60,820 bases of DNA from SAR116 cluster bacterium AG-321-K23. Lineage in GTDB: Bacteria > Pseudomonadota > Alphaproteobacteria > Puniceispirillales > Marisalimonadaceae. A model generated the notes under the pieces. The model was given only the letters and a program-made list of their open reading frames with translations, was not told where the DNA came from and made no database searches. Shown piece after piece: positions 42,790 to 52,479 of the stretch (within the stretch, counting starts at the first letter, position 1; the number at the start of each line of letters is the position of its first letter). Position numbers and translations under genes: made by a program. The DNA lies in contig QBXO01000009.1 in NCBI GenBank assembly GCA_003284565.1, forward strand, positions 1 through 60,820. Reading direction: 5' to 3'.

Positions 42790-43734
42790 ATGTTAAATTT
42801 TGATAAAAAAGCAGATTTTTTTTTTAATTGTCATCCATCCTACGAAAATAATTTTTTAGACGTTGGCAATGGGCATTCAATATATTATGAGCAATACGGA
42901 AATCCCAAAGGCATTCCAATATTGTTTTTGCATGGTGGACCAGGAGCTGGTTTTTCAAACTCACATAAAAGTTTCTTTGACCCAAATATTTTCAGAGTGA
43001 TTTTTTTTGATCAGCGTGGCTCTGGTAAGAGCATACCATATGCTGAAACAAATCATAATAACACTCAACTCTTAATTTCAGATATTGAAGATTTGAGAGT
43101 GTTTTTAAAAATAGATAAATGGTATCTTTTTGGTGGATCATGGGGTAGTACTTTAGCATTATTATATGGTATTGATTTCCCAAATAGGTGTTTAGGCTTT
43201 ATTTTAAGGGGTATTTTTTTAGGATGTAAAATTGAGATAGACTGGTTTTTGTATGATATAAAGAAATTTTTTCCGGAAGCCTACGAAAAGTTTATTTCAT
43301 CAGTTCCAAAAAATCATAGAAATAATATTCTTGAATGGTTCCATTCTCAATTACATAATAATAACAGATCTCAAAACCTGAAGGCCGCATCTGCTTGGGC
43401 TGAATACGAAAATTCTTGCTCCTCTCTTAATTATACTTCACGACCAATTTCTGGTGAGCAAGCTCTTGCAATATCAAAAATAGAGACTCATTATTTTATG
43501 AATAATTGTTTTCTAGAAGATAACTATATTATAAAAAACGTACACAAAATTTCTAATATAAAATCTTTCATTGTGCAGGGAAGGCATGATGTAATTTGCC
43601 CTCCATTCACAGCCCTAAAACTTGCTGATTGTTGGAATGATGCAAAAATTGAAATTGTAGATGATGCAGGTCACTCAGGTTTCGAAACTAATATAAGTAA
43701 GAAATTAATAAATGCTCTTCAAATGATAAAGTAA
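42790..43734 (+). CDS. pip: Proline iminopeptidase (alpha/beta hydrolase, S33)
   Basis: Cytoplasmic aminopeptidase releasing N-terminal proline, 314 residues. Oxyanion motif LHGGPGAGFS, then FFDQRGSGKS, the nucleophile serine in FGGSWGSTLALLYG, the acid in VQGRHDVICPP and the histidine in DDAGHSGFET. The N-terminal GHSIYYEQYGNPKGIP and the helical lid fit the pip family. Starts 26 bp after carD. Confidence 0.93.
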   Translation: MLNFDKKADFFFNCHPSYENNFLDVGNGHSIYYEQYGNPKGIPILFLHGGPGAGFSNSHKSFFDPNIFRVIFFDQRGSGKSIPYAETNHNNTQLLISDIEDLRVFLKIDKWYLFGGSWGSTLALLYGIDFPNRCLGFILRGIFLGCKIEIDWFLYDIKKFFPEAYEKFISSVPKNHRNNILEWFHSQLHNNNRSQNLKAASAWAEYENSCSSLNYTSRPISGEQALAISKIETHYFMNNCFLEDNYIIKNVHKISNIKSFIVQGRHDVICPPFTALKLADCWNDAKIEIVDDAGHSGFETNISKKLINALQMIK

Positions 43735-43802
43735 ACTGTTGATTAAATTTTTTTGAAAGGTTAACTTTTATAATTATTAATTGGTATGGGTTCTAACTAA
43801 TT

Positions 43803-44051
43803 ATGACTAATAATGAATTAGAAAAACTAACATTTGAAGAAGCCATGAAGGAATTAGAAAAACTTGTAGATAGTCTTGATAAAGGAGATGTTTCACTTGA
43901 CGATGCGATAGCTGCATATGATCGAGGATCACAATTAAAAGATTATTGTCAAAAAAAATTACACGAAGCAAAAATGAAAGTTGAAACTATACAATTAGCA
44001 GATAATGTTGAGACAGTTCCAGAAAAATTATCATCTTTTAAACCTAAATAA
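43803..44051 (+). CDS. xseB: Exodeoxyribonuclease VII small subunit
   Basis: An 82-residue helical protein. LTFEEAMKELEKLVDSLDKG followed by DVSLDDAIAAYDRGSQLKDY is the XseB signature. It partners XseA, which is not in the window. The xseB-ispA-dxs-tlyA order is common in Alphaproteobacteria. Confidence 0.95.
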   Translation: MTNNELEKLTFEEAMKELEKLVDSLDKGDVSLDDAIAAYDRGSQLKDYCQKKLHEAKMKVETIQLADNVETVPEKLSSFKPK

Positions 44052-44078
44052 TTTGTCTCTCATAATTAGGATAATCAG

Positions 44079-44996
44079 ATGATTGAATTTCAAAATATGC
44101 TTGAAAAAAATTCTAAAGAAATAGACAGATTCTTAGATAGCCATTTACCAACTGGTAATGGCTTAAATTCCAAACTTTTTGATGCAATGCGATACTCTTC
44201 AATTAACGGTGGAAAAAAAATTAGGGCCTATTTAGTTTTAGAAACTGGTCGTTTTATTGGTGCTATTAATAATAAAACTCTTTCTATGTCAAAATATAAT
44301 GAATTAATTGCCGTTGGATCAGCTATCGAAGCAATTCATTCTTATTCATTAATTCATGACGATTTACCAGCTATGGACAATTCTCCTATTAGAAGAGGAA
44401 AGGCGTCAAATCATATAAAATTTGATTATCATACTGCTATTTTAGCCGGAGATGGATTACTGAGTTGGGCTTTCCAAATAATAGGAGATAGTAACTTTAT
44501 TTATAATTCAAAAAAGAGATCTGATATTTCTTTTGTCTTAGCAAAAGCTATTGGACCAAATGGCATGGTTGGAGGCCAACAAGCAGATATGGATTTTGCA
44601 AAACATAAATCTATAGATTTAAATCAAATAGAATGGATTCAAAATCATAAAACAGGAGCATTAATATCTTGTTGTTCTCATGTAGCTTCCATTTTATTAA
44701 ACGCTAGTCACGATCAAAAAAGTAATCTTATTGATTACGCTAATCATATTGGTTTAGCTTTTCAAATCGCAGATGATATACTTGATCTTGATGGCAATGA
44801 GGTCTCAATGGGAAAGCCTATAAGACAAGATACGAAGAATGAAACACCTAATTTTGTAACGATTTTAGGTAAAGAAAAAGCTGCAAAAAGAGCCTTAGAT
44901 GAATCTAGCAAAGCAATAAATTTGATACAAAAATTTAAACAAGGATCAGAAAATCTTGTATCTTTAGCAAAATATACTGTAAATAGAAATAACTAA
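44079..44996 (+). CDS. ispA: Farnesyl/geranyl diphosphate synthase
   Basis: Trans-prenyltransferase, 305 residues, extending DMAPP with IPP. First aspartate-rich motif: SLIHDDLPAMDNSPIRRGK; second: FQIADDILDLDGNE. GGKKIRAYLVLE and GMVGGQQADM are the IPP and allylic sites. The product length (C10, C15 or C20) is inferred as C15 from its link with dxs. Lies 27 bp after xseB. Confidence 0.94.
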   Translation: MIEFQNMLEKNSKEIDRFLDSHLPTGNGLNSKLFDAMRYSSINGGKKIRAYLVLETGRFIGAINNKTLSMSKYNELIAVGSAIEAIHSYSLIHDDLPAMDNSPIRRGKASNHIKFDYHTAILAGDGLLSWAFQIIGDSNFIYNSKKRSDISFVLAKAIGPNGMVGGQQADMDFAKHKSIDLNQIEWIQNHKTGALISCCSHVASILLNASHDQKSNLIDYANHIGLAFQIADDILDLDGNEVSMGKPIRQDTKNETPNFVTILGKEKAAKRALDESSKAINLIQKFKQGSENLVSLAKYTVNRNN

Positions 44997-45030
44997 TTAT
45001 AAGTTCGTTGTTATGGGTTTAAGTTATTAA

Positions 45031-46983
45031 ATGGCAATTAAGAATAAAAAAACTAAATCTGTTACTTCACCCTTACTCGATAAGGTAAACAATCCGAATG
45101 ACCTCAAATTTTTAAAACTTGAGGATCTCGATCAACTTTCTTCAGAATTGCGCTTTGATATGATTGATATTGTTTCTAAAACAGGTGGTCATTTAGGCGC
45201 AGGTTTAGGTGTTGTTGAGCTTGCTATTGCAATTCATTATGTTTTTGATACTCCGGATGATAGATTAATTTGGGATGTTGGACATCAAGCATATCCACAT
45301 AAAATTTTAACCAACAGAAGACAGCAAATGGCCACTCTTAGAAAGTTTAAAGGCCTTTCAGGATTTACAAAGCGAACAGAATCTATTTTTGATCCTTTTG
45401 GTGCAGGGCATTCTTCAACATCAATTTCTGCAGCTCTAGGAATGGCTGTTGCAAGAGATAAACTTGGAAAATCTAACAATGTAATTGCTGTCATTGGTGA
45501 TGGCGCAATGAGTGCTGGAATGGCATATGAAGCAATTAATAATGCTGGAGCTCTTAAGACAAATTTATTAATTATTTTAAACGATAATGATATGTCTATA
45601 GCGCCAGCTGTAGGAGCTTTAAGCAACTATCTATCTAATGTTGTATTAAGTCGGCCATTCAATAACGTAAGAGAAATTGCGAAACAAATGGTTAATCTTT
45701 TTCCTAAAGAAATTGGTGAAACAGCTAAAAGAGCTGAAAGTCTAGCAAGAAATTTCTTAGGAAATGCCGAAGGTACTATTTTTAGTCATATGGGTATGAA
45801 TTACCTAGGTCCAATAGATGGCCATGATGTTACATCCATGGTTAAAATATTACAAAATCTAAAGAACAGATCTCATGATAAACCAGTTTTGCTTCATGTG
45901 GTAACAGAAAAGGGAAGAGGACATCCTTTTTCAAAAGGTTCTCATGAAAAATATCATGCTGTATCTGAATTTAATGTAATTACTGGTGATTCAATTAAAT
46001 CAACATCTAATGCACCTACTTATACCAATGTTTTTGCTGATACTTTGTGTAAAATTGCCGAAAAGGATAAAAAGGTTTTAGCTATAACCGCTGCCATGCC
46101 CTCAGGAACCGGATTAAATAAGTTTGCAGAAAAGTTTGAGGATAGATTTTATGATGTTGGAATTGCAGAACAACATGCCGTAACGTTCGCTGCTGGAGTG
46201 GCTTCAGAAGGTTTGAAACCATTTGTAGCCATTTATTCAACTTTTTTACAAAGAGCTTATGACCAAGTTGTTCATGATGTTGTAATACAAAATTTACCAG
46301 TAAGGTTTATGCTTGATAGAGCAGGATATGTGGGAGCTGATGGAGCAACTCATGCAGGTTCATTTGATCTAGCATATCTTTGCTGTTTGCCAAATGTAGT
46401 AGTGATGGCGCCTAGTGATGAGGCAGAATTAGCAAAAATGGTTATTACTGCTTCGAAATATAGCGATGGACCAATTTTTTGTAGATATCCAAGAGGTGAA
46501 GGAGAAGGTGTAGATATTACTGATATTGTTCAAGATGTTAAAATTGGTAAAGGAAGAATAATTAAACGGGGAAAAGATTTAGCAATTCTTGCCTTAGGTA
46601 CGAGAGTTGGTGCTGCATCGAAAGTTGCAGATCATCTATTACAGGATAATTTAGAGATAACTGTAGCTGATGCACGTTTTGCAAAACCAATTGATACTGA
46701 ATTACTTGAAAAATTATGGGATGAACATCAAAAACTTATAATTATAGAGGAAGGTTCTGCTGGAGGATTTAGTTCTCATTGTTTACATTTCTTATCATCT
46801 AAGAATCTTCTTAATAAAAATGATAAAGAAATTAAATGCTTAACAATGCCAGATAACTTTCAAGATCACGCTTCCCAAAAAGAGCAACTTGCAAAAGCAG
46901 GTTTGGACACAGATGGGTTGATGAAGGTTGTGTCTAAAATGATACCTTTGTCGAATGTAAAAAATAAATCCATTACGAACTAA
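45031..46983 (+). CDS. dxs: 1-deoxy-D-xylulose-5-phosphate synthase
   Basis: First and flux-controlling MEP-pathway enzyme; TPP-dependent, 650 residues. The TPP domain has DVGHQAYPHKIL and GDGAMSAGMAYEAINN; the transketolase domain has YDVGIAEQHAVTFAAG with the catalytic glutamate and DRAGYVGADGATHAG. The C-terminal domain holds EEGSAGGFSSHCLHF. An unusual 20-residue lysine/serine-rich N-terminal stretch precedes the core. Confidence 0.97.
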   Translation: MAIKNKKTKSVTSPLLDKVNNPNDLKFLKLEDLDQLSSELRFDMIDIVSKTGGHLGAGLGVVELAIAIHYVFDTPDDRLIWDVGHQAYPHKILTNRRQQMATLRKFKGLSGFTKRTESIFDPFGAGHSSTSISAALGMAVARDKLGKSNNVIAVIGDGAMSAGMAYEAINNAGALKTNLLIILNDNDMSIAPAVGALSNYLSNVVLSRPFNNVREIAKQMVNLFPKEIGETAKRAESLARNFLGNAEGTIFSHMGMNYLGPIDGHDVTSMVKILQNLKNRSHDKPVLLHVVTEKGRGHPFSKGSHEKYHAVSEFNVITGDSIKSTSNAPTYTNVFADTLCKIAEKDKKVLAITAAMPSGTGLNKFAEKFEDRFYDVGIAEQHAVTFAAGVASEGLKPFVAIYSTFLQRAYDQVVHDVVIQNLPVRFMLDRAGYVGADGATHAGSFDLAYLCCLPNVVVMAPSDEAELAKMVITASKYSDGPIFCRYPRGEGEGVDITDIVQDVKIGKGRIIKRGKDLAILALGTRVGAASKVADHLLQDNLEITVADARFAKPIDTELLEKLWDEHQKLIIIEEGSAGGFSSHCLHFLSSKNLLNKNDKEIKCLTMPDNFQDHASQKEQLAKAGLDTDGLMKVVSKMIPLSNVKNKSITN

Positions 46984-47011
46984 ACTTTAAAAATATTTTA
47001 GGACCCTTAAA

Positions 47012-47749
47012 ATAAGTAAAGAACGAATAGATAAACTTATGGTTTTAAAAGGCCTTGTTAAAAGTAGAGAGCAAGCTAATTCTATTCTTATGACTGGAAA
47101 TGTGTTCATTGATAATAAGCGTGTTGAAAAACCTGGACAACAAGTATCACAAAATTCAAAAATTGAAATAAAAGGTAAAACATATCCATGGGTGTCTAGG
47201 GGAGGTGTTAAATTAAATAAAGCTATATTAGAATTTAATTTAGACTGTAATTCTATTATAGCACTTGATATTGGAGCAAGCACAGGAGGATTTACGGATG
47301 TTTTGTTAGCAAATGGAGCTAGTAAAATTTATGCAGTAGATGTTGGATATGGGCAATTAGAGTGGAAATTGAGACAAGATGAAAGAGTTATAGTTCACGA
47401 AAAAACAAATGCCAGATATTTAACAGATAAAATTATTCAAGATCCTTTGGATGCATTGGTTTGTGATGCATCTTTTATCTCGTTGAAGAAAGTTTTACCT
47501 CCAGGACTTGGGCTTCTAAAATCTCATGGATGGTTAGTAGCTTTAATTAAACCCCAATTTGAAGTAGGGAAAGGTCTTGTCGGTAAGGGTGGCGTAGTTA
47601 AAGATCCTAAACTACATGAGTTAGTAATTAACGATATAACAAAATGGATAGAGCTTGAAATTAATATGAATATTTTAGGAGTTATTGAAAGCCCTATTTT
47701 AGGTCCTAGTGGAAATAAAGAATTTTTAATTGCAGCTAAAAAAATTTAA
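47012..47749 (+). CDS. TlyA-family S4/FtsJ rRNA methyltransferase, apparent ATA start
   Basis: An S4 RNA-binding domain plus Rossmann methyltransferase, often annotated hemolysin A; relatives methylate rRNA 2'-hydroxyls. The S4 domain begins SKERIDKLMVLKGLVKSREQ, whose first nine residues lie before the first ATG (47039). No ATG, GTG or TTG exists upstream before the stop at 46988-46990, but ATA at 47012 lies 8 bp after AGGA (47000-47003). Starting there gives 245 residues and a whole S4 domain; starting at 47039 gives 236 and a clipped one. Methyltransferase motifs: ALDIGASTGGFTDVLL, VDVGYGQL, LVCDASFISL, LIKPQFEVGKG. Confidence 0.85.
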   Translation: MSKERIDKLMVLKGLVKSREQANSILMTGNVFIDNKRVEKPGQQVSQNSKIEIKGKTYPWVSRGGVKLNKAILEFNLDCNSIIALDIGASTGGFTDVLLANGASKIYAVDVGYGQLEWKLRQDERVIVHEKTNARYLTDKIIQDPLDALVCDASFISLKKVLPPGLGLLKSHGWLVALIKPQFEVGKGLVGKGGVVKDPKLHELVINDITKWIELEINMNILGVIESPILGPSGNKEFLIAAKKI

Positions 47750-47762
47750 TTTCTCAAACGTA

Positions 47763-48857
47763 TTATTCAATCTTCCCAATTTGACTTTCATGCTCTAACA
47801 ATTGATCTAAAATAGTTATTGCCATCATAGCTTCAGCTACAGGAACAGCCCTAATGCCAACACAAGGATCGTGCCTACCTTTAGTTTTAATCTTAATAGG
47901 TTCATTTTGTAAATTTATAGAGTTTTTTTCTGTTAAAATAGAGCTCGTTGGTTTAACAATAAATTTAGCTACTATAGGCTGTCCAGAGGAAATTCCGCCT
48001 AATATTCCTCCAGAGTGATTAGATCCGAAATAATAATCTCCTTTATTGTCAGGATAAATTTCGTCATTGGCCTCACTACCTGTTAAAGACGCTAAATCAA
48101 AACCAGAACCAATTTCTACACCTTTTACAGCATTTATACTCATTAACGCTTCTGCAATTTGACTATCTAATTTTTTATAGATTGGACTTCCTAATCCTCT
48201 TGGCACATTTTCAGCAACAACTTCAATTATTGCACCAGCACTATTGCCATTTTTTCTAATATTGTTTAACCAAATCTCCCAATCTTTAGCTGCTTTTGCG
48301 TCTCCACAAAAAAAGGGGTTATTGTTAACTTCATTCCAATTAAAATTTTCACGATTAATCTTATTTGGCCCTAACTGAATTACACTAGCCCTAATTTTTA
48401 TAGATTTTGTTAACTTATTTTCTAATACCTTAAAAGCAATTGCGCCTGCTGCAACTCTTACAGCTGTCTCTCGTGCACTAGAACGGCCTCCACCTCTATA
48501 GTCTCTTATGCCATATTTATTTTGATATGTAATGTCAGCATGTCCTGGTCTAAATTGAGTAGAAATTTCAGAATAATCTTTACTTCTTTGATCTTCATTT
48601 TTTATGTGAAGCGCAATTGGATGACCTGTAGTTTTCCCCTCAAAAGTGCCCGAGAGAATCTCTACAATATCGTTTTCTTTTCTTTGTGTAACATATTTAG
48701 ACTGGCCAGGTTTTCTTCTATCTAAGTAAACTTGAATGTCTTTTTCATTTATAGGAATTAAAGGAGGTACCCCATCCACTATGCATCCAATTGCTTTACC
48801 ATGACTTTCGCCAAAGCTAGTAAATTTAAAAATATTTCCAAAAGAGTTGCTCGCCAT
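47763..48857 (-). CDS. aroC: Chorismate synthase
   Basis: Final step of the shikimate pathway (EPSP to chorismate, flavin-dependent). Signatures: [18 protein letters not shown] at the N-terminus, the [20 protein letters not shown] block, and [18 protein letters not shown] near the C-terminus. Length 364. It lies 32 bp downstream of fabI and 13 bp from convergent tlyA. Confidence 0.97.
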   Translation of the reverse strand: MASNSFGNIFKFTSFGESHGKAIGCIVDGVPPLIPINEKDIQVYLDRRKPGQSKYVTQRKENDIVEILSGTFEGKTTGHPIALHIKNEDQRSKDYSEISTQFRPGHADITYQNKYGIRDYRGGGRSSARETAVRVAAGAIAFKVLENKLTKSIKIRASVIQLGPNKINRENFNWNEVNNNPFFCGDAKAAKDWEIWLNNIRKNGNSAGAIIEVVAENVPRGLGSPIYKKLDSQIAEALMSINAVKGVEIGSGFDLASLTGSEANDEIYPDNKGDYYFGSNHSGGILGGISSGQPIVAKFIVKPTSSILTEKNSINLQNEPIKIKTKGRHDPCVGIRAVPVAEAMMAITILDQLLEHESQIGKIE

Positions 48858-48889
48858 TTAAATTCTTTCAATTAGAAAATTTTAGTAAT

Positions 48890-49723
48890 TTAAATTTCTT
48901 TTTTTTCAGGAGACATATCTGGTGCATCAATGGCCTTCATACCTACGACATGATAACCACAATCAACGTGATGAGTCTCACCAGTTACCCCAGCCGACAG
49001 ATCAGATAAAAGATAAACACCACATCCGCCAACATCATCTAATGTAACATTTCTACGAAGCGGAGAATTATATTGATTCCATTTAAGAATATATCTGAAA
49101 TCACCTATACCACTAGCGGCAAGAGTTTTTATTGGGCCTGCTGACAAACTGTTCACTCTAATTTTATTGTCTCCTAGATCTGCAGCTAAATATCTTACTG
49201 ACGATTCAAGTGCAGCCTTAGCAACACCCATTACATTATAATGTGGCATTACTTTTTCAGCTCCATAATATGTAAGGGTTATCATAGACCCACCATTTGG
49301 CATCATTGCTGCAGCTCTTTGTGCGACAGCAGTAAATGAATACACTGATATATCCATTGTTTTACAAAAGTTTTCTCTTGTTGTATCAACATATTCGCCT
49401 TTTAATTCTTCCTTATCTGAATATGCAATTGCATGAACTAAAAAATCAAGACTATTCCATTTTTCTTTTAGTAAGTTGAATGTTATGTCAATTGCTTCAT
49501 CACTTGAAACATCACATGGTATAACAATATCAGAACCAACTGATTCTGCTAGTGGAATCACTCTCTTTTGTAATGCTTCACCTTGGTATGTGAATGCTAT
49601 TTCTGCACCTTGTTTTGCAATTGCATCAGCTATTCCCCAAGCAATAGACCTATCATTAGCCACTCCCATAACAATACCACGTTTGCCATGCATGATCCCT
49701 TTACTGTGGTTTTCTTGTTCCAT
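48890..49723 (-). CDS. fabI: Enoyl-[acyl-carrier-protein] reductase (NADH)
   Basis: Reduces the enoyl-ACP double bond in fatty acid elongation; SDR fold, 277 residues. N-terminal GKRGIVMGVANDRSIAWGIA is the divergent glycine motif of FabI. The catalytic YYGAEKVMPHYNVMGVAKAA has the Y-x6-K spacing. The rest is standard. It is upstream of aroC; the 114-bp gap to the glycine-zipper gene is AT-rich without recognised sites. Confidence 0.96.
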   Translation of the reverse strand: MEQENHSKGIMHGKRGIVMGVANDRSIAWGIADAIAKQGAEIAFTYQGEALQKRVIPLAESVGSDIVIPCDVSSDEAIDITFNLLKEKWNSLDFLVHAIAYSDKEELKGEYVDTTRENFCKTMDISVYSFTAVAQRAAAMMPNGGSMITLTYYGAEKVMPHYNVMGVAKAALESSVRYLAADLGDNKIRVNSLSAGPIKTLAASGIGDFRYILKWNQYNSPLRRNVTLDDVGGCGVYLLSDLSAGVTGETHHVDCGYHVVGMKAIDAPDMSPEKKEI

Positions 49724-49837
49724 TATTTAGTTTTCCTGATCTAAAATTGAGTTTTAAAATTAAAATGAAATTACTTAACAATTATTATATAATTAATTAT
49801 ATCATTTTAAAATGTTTAACTATTACTAATTAGAAAT

Positions 49838-50365
49838 TTAATTAAGAGAATAACTTACTTTTTTTGTTAAAGTAATCAAATCACCAGGGTTATAGGATCT
49901 GTTACTATTCATTGAGATGGTTTCTCCGTCTACGTCTATAATTAATCTATATCCACTAATTTGTTCGATAGTTTCTGTATGCATAACCTTTTGGATGCGA
50001 CAAACCTCTTTTTCAACAAAGTTTTGATTTGCTTCCGCTTTCTCATTTCTAATAACTTCAGATCCAATCAAAGCTCCTAAAGCTGTGGCACCAGATTTGC
50101 CGCCACCCTCACCAAGTCTGTTACCGATAGCACCTCCAATCAATGCTCCAATAAAATTGTCTGCACCAAACTTATTGGCATCTTGATTTACAGGTACTCT
50201 TTGAATTGAGCATCTTTTCTCATTTCTTGGTACTTTCTGTGTAGAATATGTTTTAAGTACTTCAACTGAAGAAATAGAACCTGTTACTTGATAAAAATTT
50301 GTTTTTGAGTAAGCGTTACTTGTAAGTAATAATAGAGATCCAAATAATAAAAAATTTTTAAGCAT
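49838..50365 (-). CDS. Exported glycine-zipper 2TM protein
   Basis: A 175-residue protein with a signal peptide (residues 1-20, ending SNAYS; no lipobox cysteine). The glycine zipper is FIGALIGGAIGNRLGEGGGK and SGATALGALIGSEVI, followed by a soluble domain with EQISGYRLIIDVDGETISM. Two cysteines (KRCSI and EVCRI) flank the zipper. The family sits in or at the outer membrane with structural or stress roles; function here is unknown. Divergent from pdxH. Confidence 0.82.
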   Translation of the reverse strand: MLKNFLLFGSLLLLTSNAYSKTNFYQVTGSISSVEVLKTYSTQKVPRNEKRCSIQRVPVNQDANKFGADNFIGALIGGAIGNRLGEGGGKSGATALGALIGSEVIRNEKAEANQNFVEKEVCRIQKVMHTETIEQISGYRLIIDVDGETISMNSNRSYNPGDLITLTKKVSYSLN

Positions 50366-50467
50366 TAATACCTCATGTTAATCTTTTAAATTCATATAAA
50401 ATGCATATATCTATAAAATATGGCAAAATTAGTACTAAATAATAAATTAATAATATGGAGATCTTAG

Positions 50468-51064
50468 TTGGAATTAGAAAAAATTGTAGATCCAATACAA
50501 TTATTCAAAAAATGGTTATCTGAAGCTGAAAAAAAAGAAATTAGAGATCCTAACGCGATGCAATTAGCTACAGTGTCAAATGACGGAATGCCCTCAGTTA
50601 GAACAGTATTGTTAAAAGATATTATTAATGGAGATTTTGTTTTCTACACCAACTATGAAAGTCGTAAATCTAAAGAGATTATTCAAACGGGAAAAGGAGC
50701 TTTATGTTTTTATTGGAAAAGTTTAAATCGTCAAGTAAGGTTGGTTGGTAATCTTGACAAAGTTTCCAATGAAGTGTCTGATAAATATTATCAATCTCGT
50801 TCAAAAGGCAGTCGAATTGGCGCTTGGGCCTCAAAACAATCAAGAGAATTAGAATCTAGAGAGCTCTTAATGCAAAAGGTAAAATCATTTGAAGAAAAAT
50901 ATAATGATAATAATATTCCTCGTCCAAGTTTTTGGGGTGGATTTGCATTAAAGCCAGAAGAATTTGAGTTTTGGGAGGATGGTGATTTTAGGCTGCACGA
51001 TAGATTTATTTTAAAACCTACTAATGTAAAAAATGAATGGATTGCTAAACGCCATTACCCGTAA
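50468..51064 (+). CDS. pdxH: Pyridoxamine 5'-phosphate oxidase
   Basis: FMN enzyme making pyridoxal 5'-phosphate. Conserved blocks: PNAMQLATVSNDGMPSVRTV, DFVFYTNYESRKSKEI, ALCFYWKSLNRQVRL, SRGSRIGAWAS-like SKGSRIGAWASKQSRE, and the C-terminal FWEDGDFRLHDRF. Start is TTG at 50468 with GGAG at 50457-50460. The last 20 bases overlap the convergent MFS gene. Confidence 0.96.
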   Translation: MELEKIVDPIQLFKKWLSEAEKKEIRDPNAMQLATVSNDGMPSVRTVLLKDIINGDFVFYTNYESRKSKEIIQTGKGALCFYWKSLNRQVRLVGNLDKVSNEVSDKYYQSRSKGSRIGAWASKQSRELESRELLMQKVKSFEEKYNDNNIPRPSFWGGFALKPEEFEFWEDGDFRLHDRFILKPTNVKNEWIAKRHYP

Positions 51065-52319
51065 ATTTTTTTTTATTGTTTATTTCTATTAGGCTCATTA
51101 TTATAAAAATTACATAAAAAATAATCAGCAACCCTAAAAATAAACCAAAACCTGCTTGATAAGCCTTTATTGAGTATCCACTCTGCTTTCCTGGTTCAAC
51201 TATTTGCATTATAAATCCAATTGCATATTGAGTTATAAAAGCCATTAAAAAACATATTAAATTTATAGCTGTCGACGCACGAGCAGCATAGCTGTTAGGA
51301 AAATGTTGGCTAAGTCCAGCATAAGCCAATGTTGCTGCTAATGATGTTATGCTTAAGATCACCCATGGCCATATTGCTTTTGGTATTAATCCAAACGTAA
51401 TTATTGTAAATGGAATTATAAAAAATAATAGAGCACCTCCCATAACACCAACAGGAGATATGTTGAATTTTCTTAAATAATCTGTAATTATTCCTAAAGA
51501 TGTTGTGCCAAGGGTCATCATTATTGTTGAAATAAAGAGAATATTAGCAATTTCAATTTTGTTAAACTTACCTATGTCAGCTAGCCAAGGGCCTGCCCAT
51601 AGTCCTAATATAGCTAGACCAATGCCTCCTGCGATTCCAGATAATGGTCCTATTCTCCAAAAAGCATAGCTTGTATATATTTCCTTTAATACTTTCAAAA
51701 TAGGTAATGTTTCTTCATTATTGGTATTTTCTTTTTTTTCTGGAACTATAAAAAATATTATAATTCCAACAAAAATTGTAATTATTCCAAGAAATAAATA
51801 CACTCCTCTCCAATCAATTATTTGCATCGCCATTTCTAAAGGCGTTGATGCTACGATTGCACCCATTCCGCCTGCTGACATAAACAAACCTATTAAAAGT
51901 GGAAGCCTTTCTTTAGGAAACCAAACTGCAAAAGCTTTAAATGCTCCCATCAAAGCACCAGAAACACCCAGCCCAATTAATCCACGAGCTATGACTAGTG
52001 ACCAAACATTATTTCCAAAGCTAAATAATATAGCTCCTGTTGCTGCAACTAAAAATAGAATACTTTGAACTCTTCTGGCGCCAAACTTATCTAGTAAAAC
52101 TCCTAATGGTAACTGAAACAATCCAAATGTTAAAAAATATGCAGATGTAATTAAGCCAAGTTGTTCCGCATTTAGGTTTAAGTCACTACTTAAATAAGGG
52201 GCAAGAACGGCGTTAGTTGATCGGTAAAGATAAGATAAAAAATATCCACAAGCGAAAGGTAAAAAAATAAACATAAATTTTTGTAAGTTGTTCTTGGGAA
52301 GAATATTAACTCGTTTCAT
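51045..52319 (-). CDS. MFS transporter
   Basis: A 12-helix major facilitator, 424 residues from ATG 52319 (an in-frame GTG lies two codons upstream). The loop 2-3 motif is LGVLLDKFGARRVQ (the usual GxLaDrxGrr pattern), and the N-terminal half has FLSYLYRSTNAVLAPYLSSD. The central cytoplasmic loop is charged (PEKKENTNNEE). Resembles anion or sugar-phosphate/organic acid permeases; substrate unknown. It diverges from the M20 amidohydrolase gene, which might act on the same compound. Confidence 0.9.
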   Translation of the reverse strand: MKRVNILPKNNLQKFMFIFLPFACGYFLSYLYRSTNAVLAPYLSSDLNLNAEQLGLITSAYFLTFGLFQLPLGVLLDKFGARRVQSILFLVAATGAILFSFGNNVWSLVIARGLIGLGVSGALMGAFKAFAVWFPKERLPLLIGLFMSAGGMGAIVASTPLEMAMQIIDWRGVYLFLGIITIFVGIIIFFIVPEKKENTNNEETLPILKVLKEIYTSYAFWRIGPLSGIAGGIGLAILGLWAGPWLADIGKFNKIEIANILFISTIMMTLGTTSLGIITDYLRKFNISPVGVMGGALLFFIIPFTIITFGLIPKAIWPWVILSITSLAATLAYAGLSQHFPNSYAARASTAINLICFLMAFITQYAIGFIMQIVEPGKQSGYSIKAYQAGFGLFLGLLIIFYVIFIIMSLIEINNKKKFTGNGV

Positions 52320-52400
52320 ATTCACTAAACTCTAAAAAATATTGTTAAAATAAATGATTTACAGATTTCAAGATTAAGTTTTAACAAGTTAGCATATTAA

Positions 52401-52415
52401 CTATCCGTACGATAG
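52401..52415. promoter_or_regulatory. Short inverted repeat in the MFS/M20 divergent gap
   Basis: CTATCCGTACGATAG: arms CTATC and GATAG around CGTAC. It sits midway in the 160-bp divergent region and is more GC-rich than its surroundings. It could be an operator controlling both genes. Confidence 0.3.
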
Positions 52416-52479
52416 CTCAATGATTAGAAAGTTGACCTTTTGTTCTAAGACTATTTATAATAATTTCAAGGAGAGTCCT

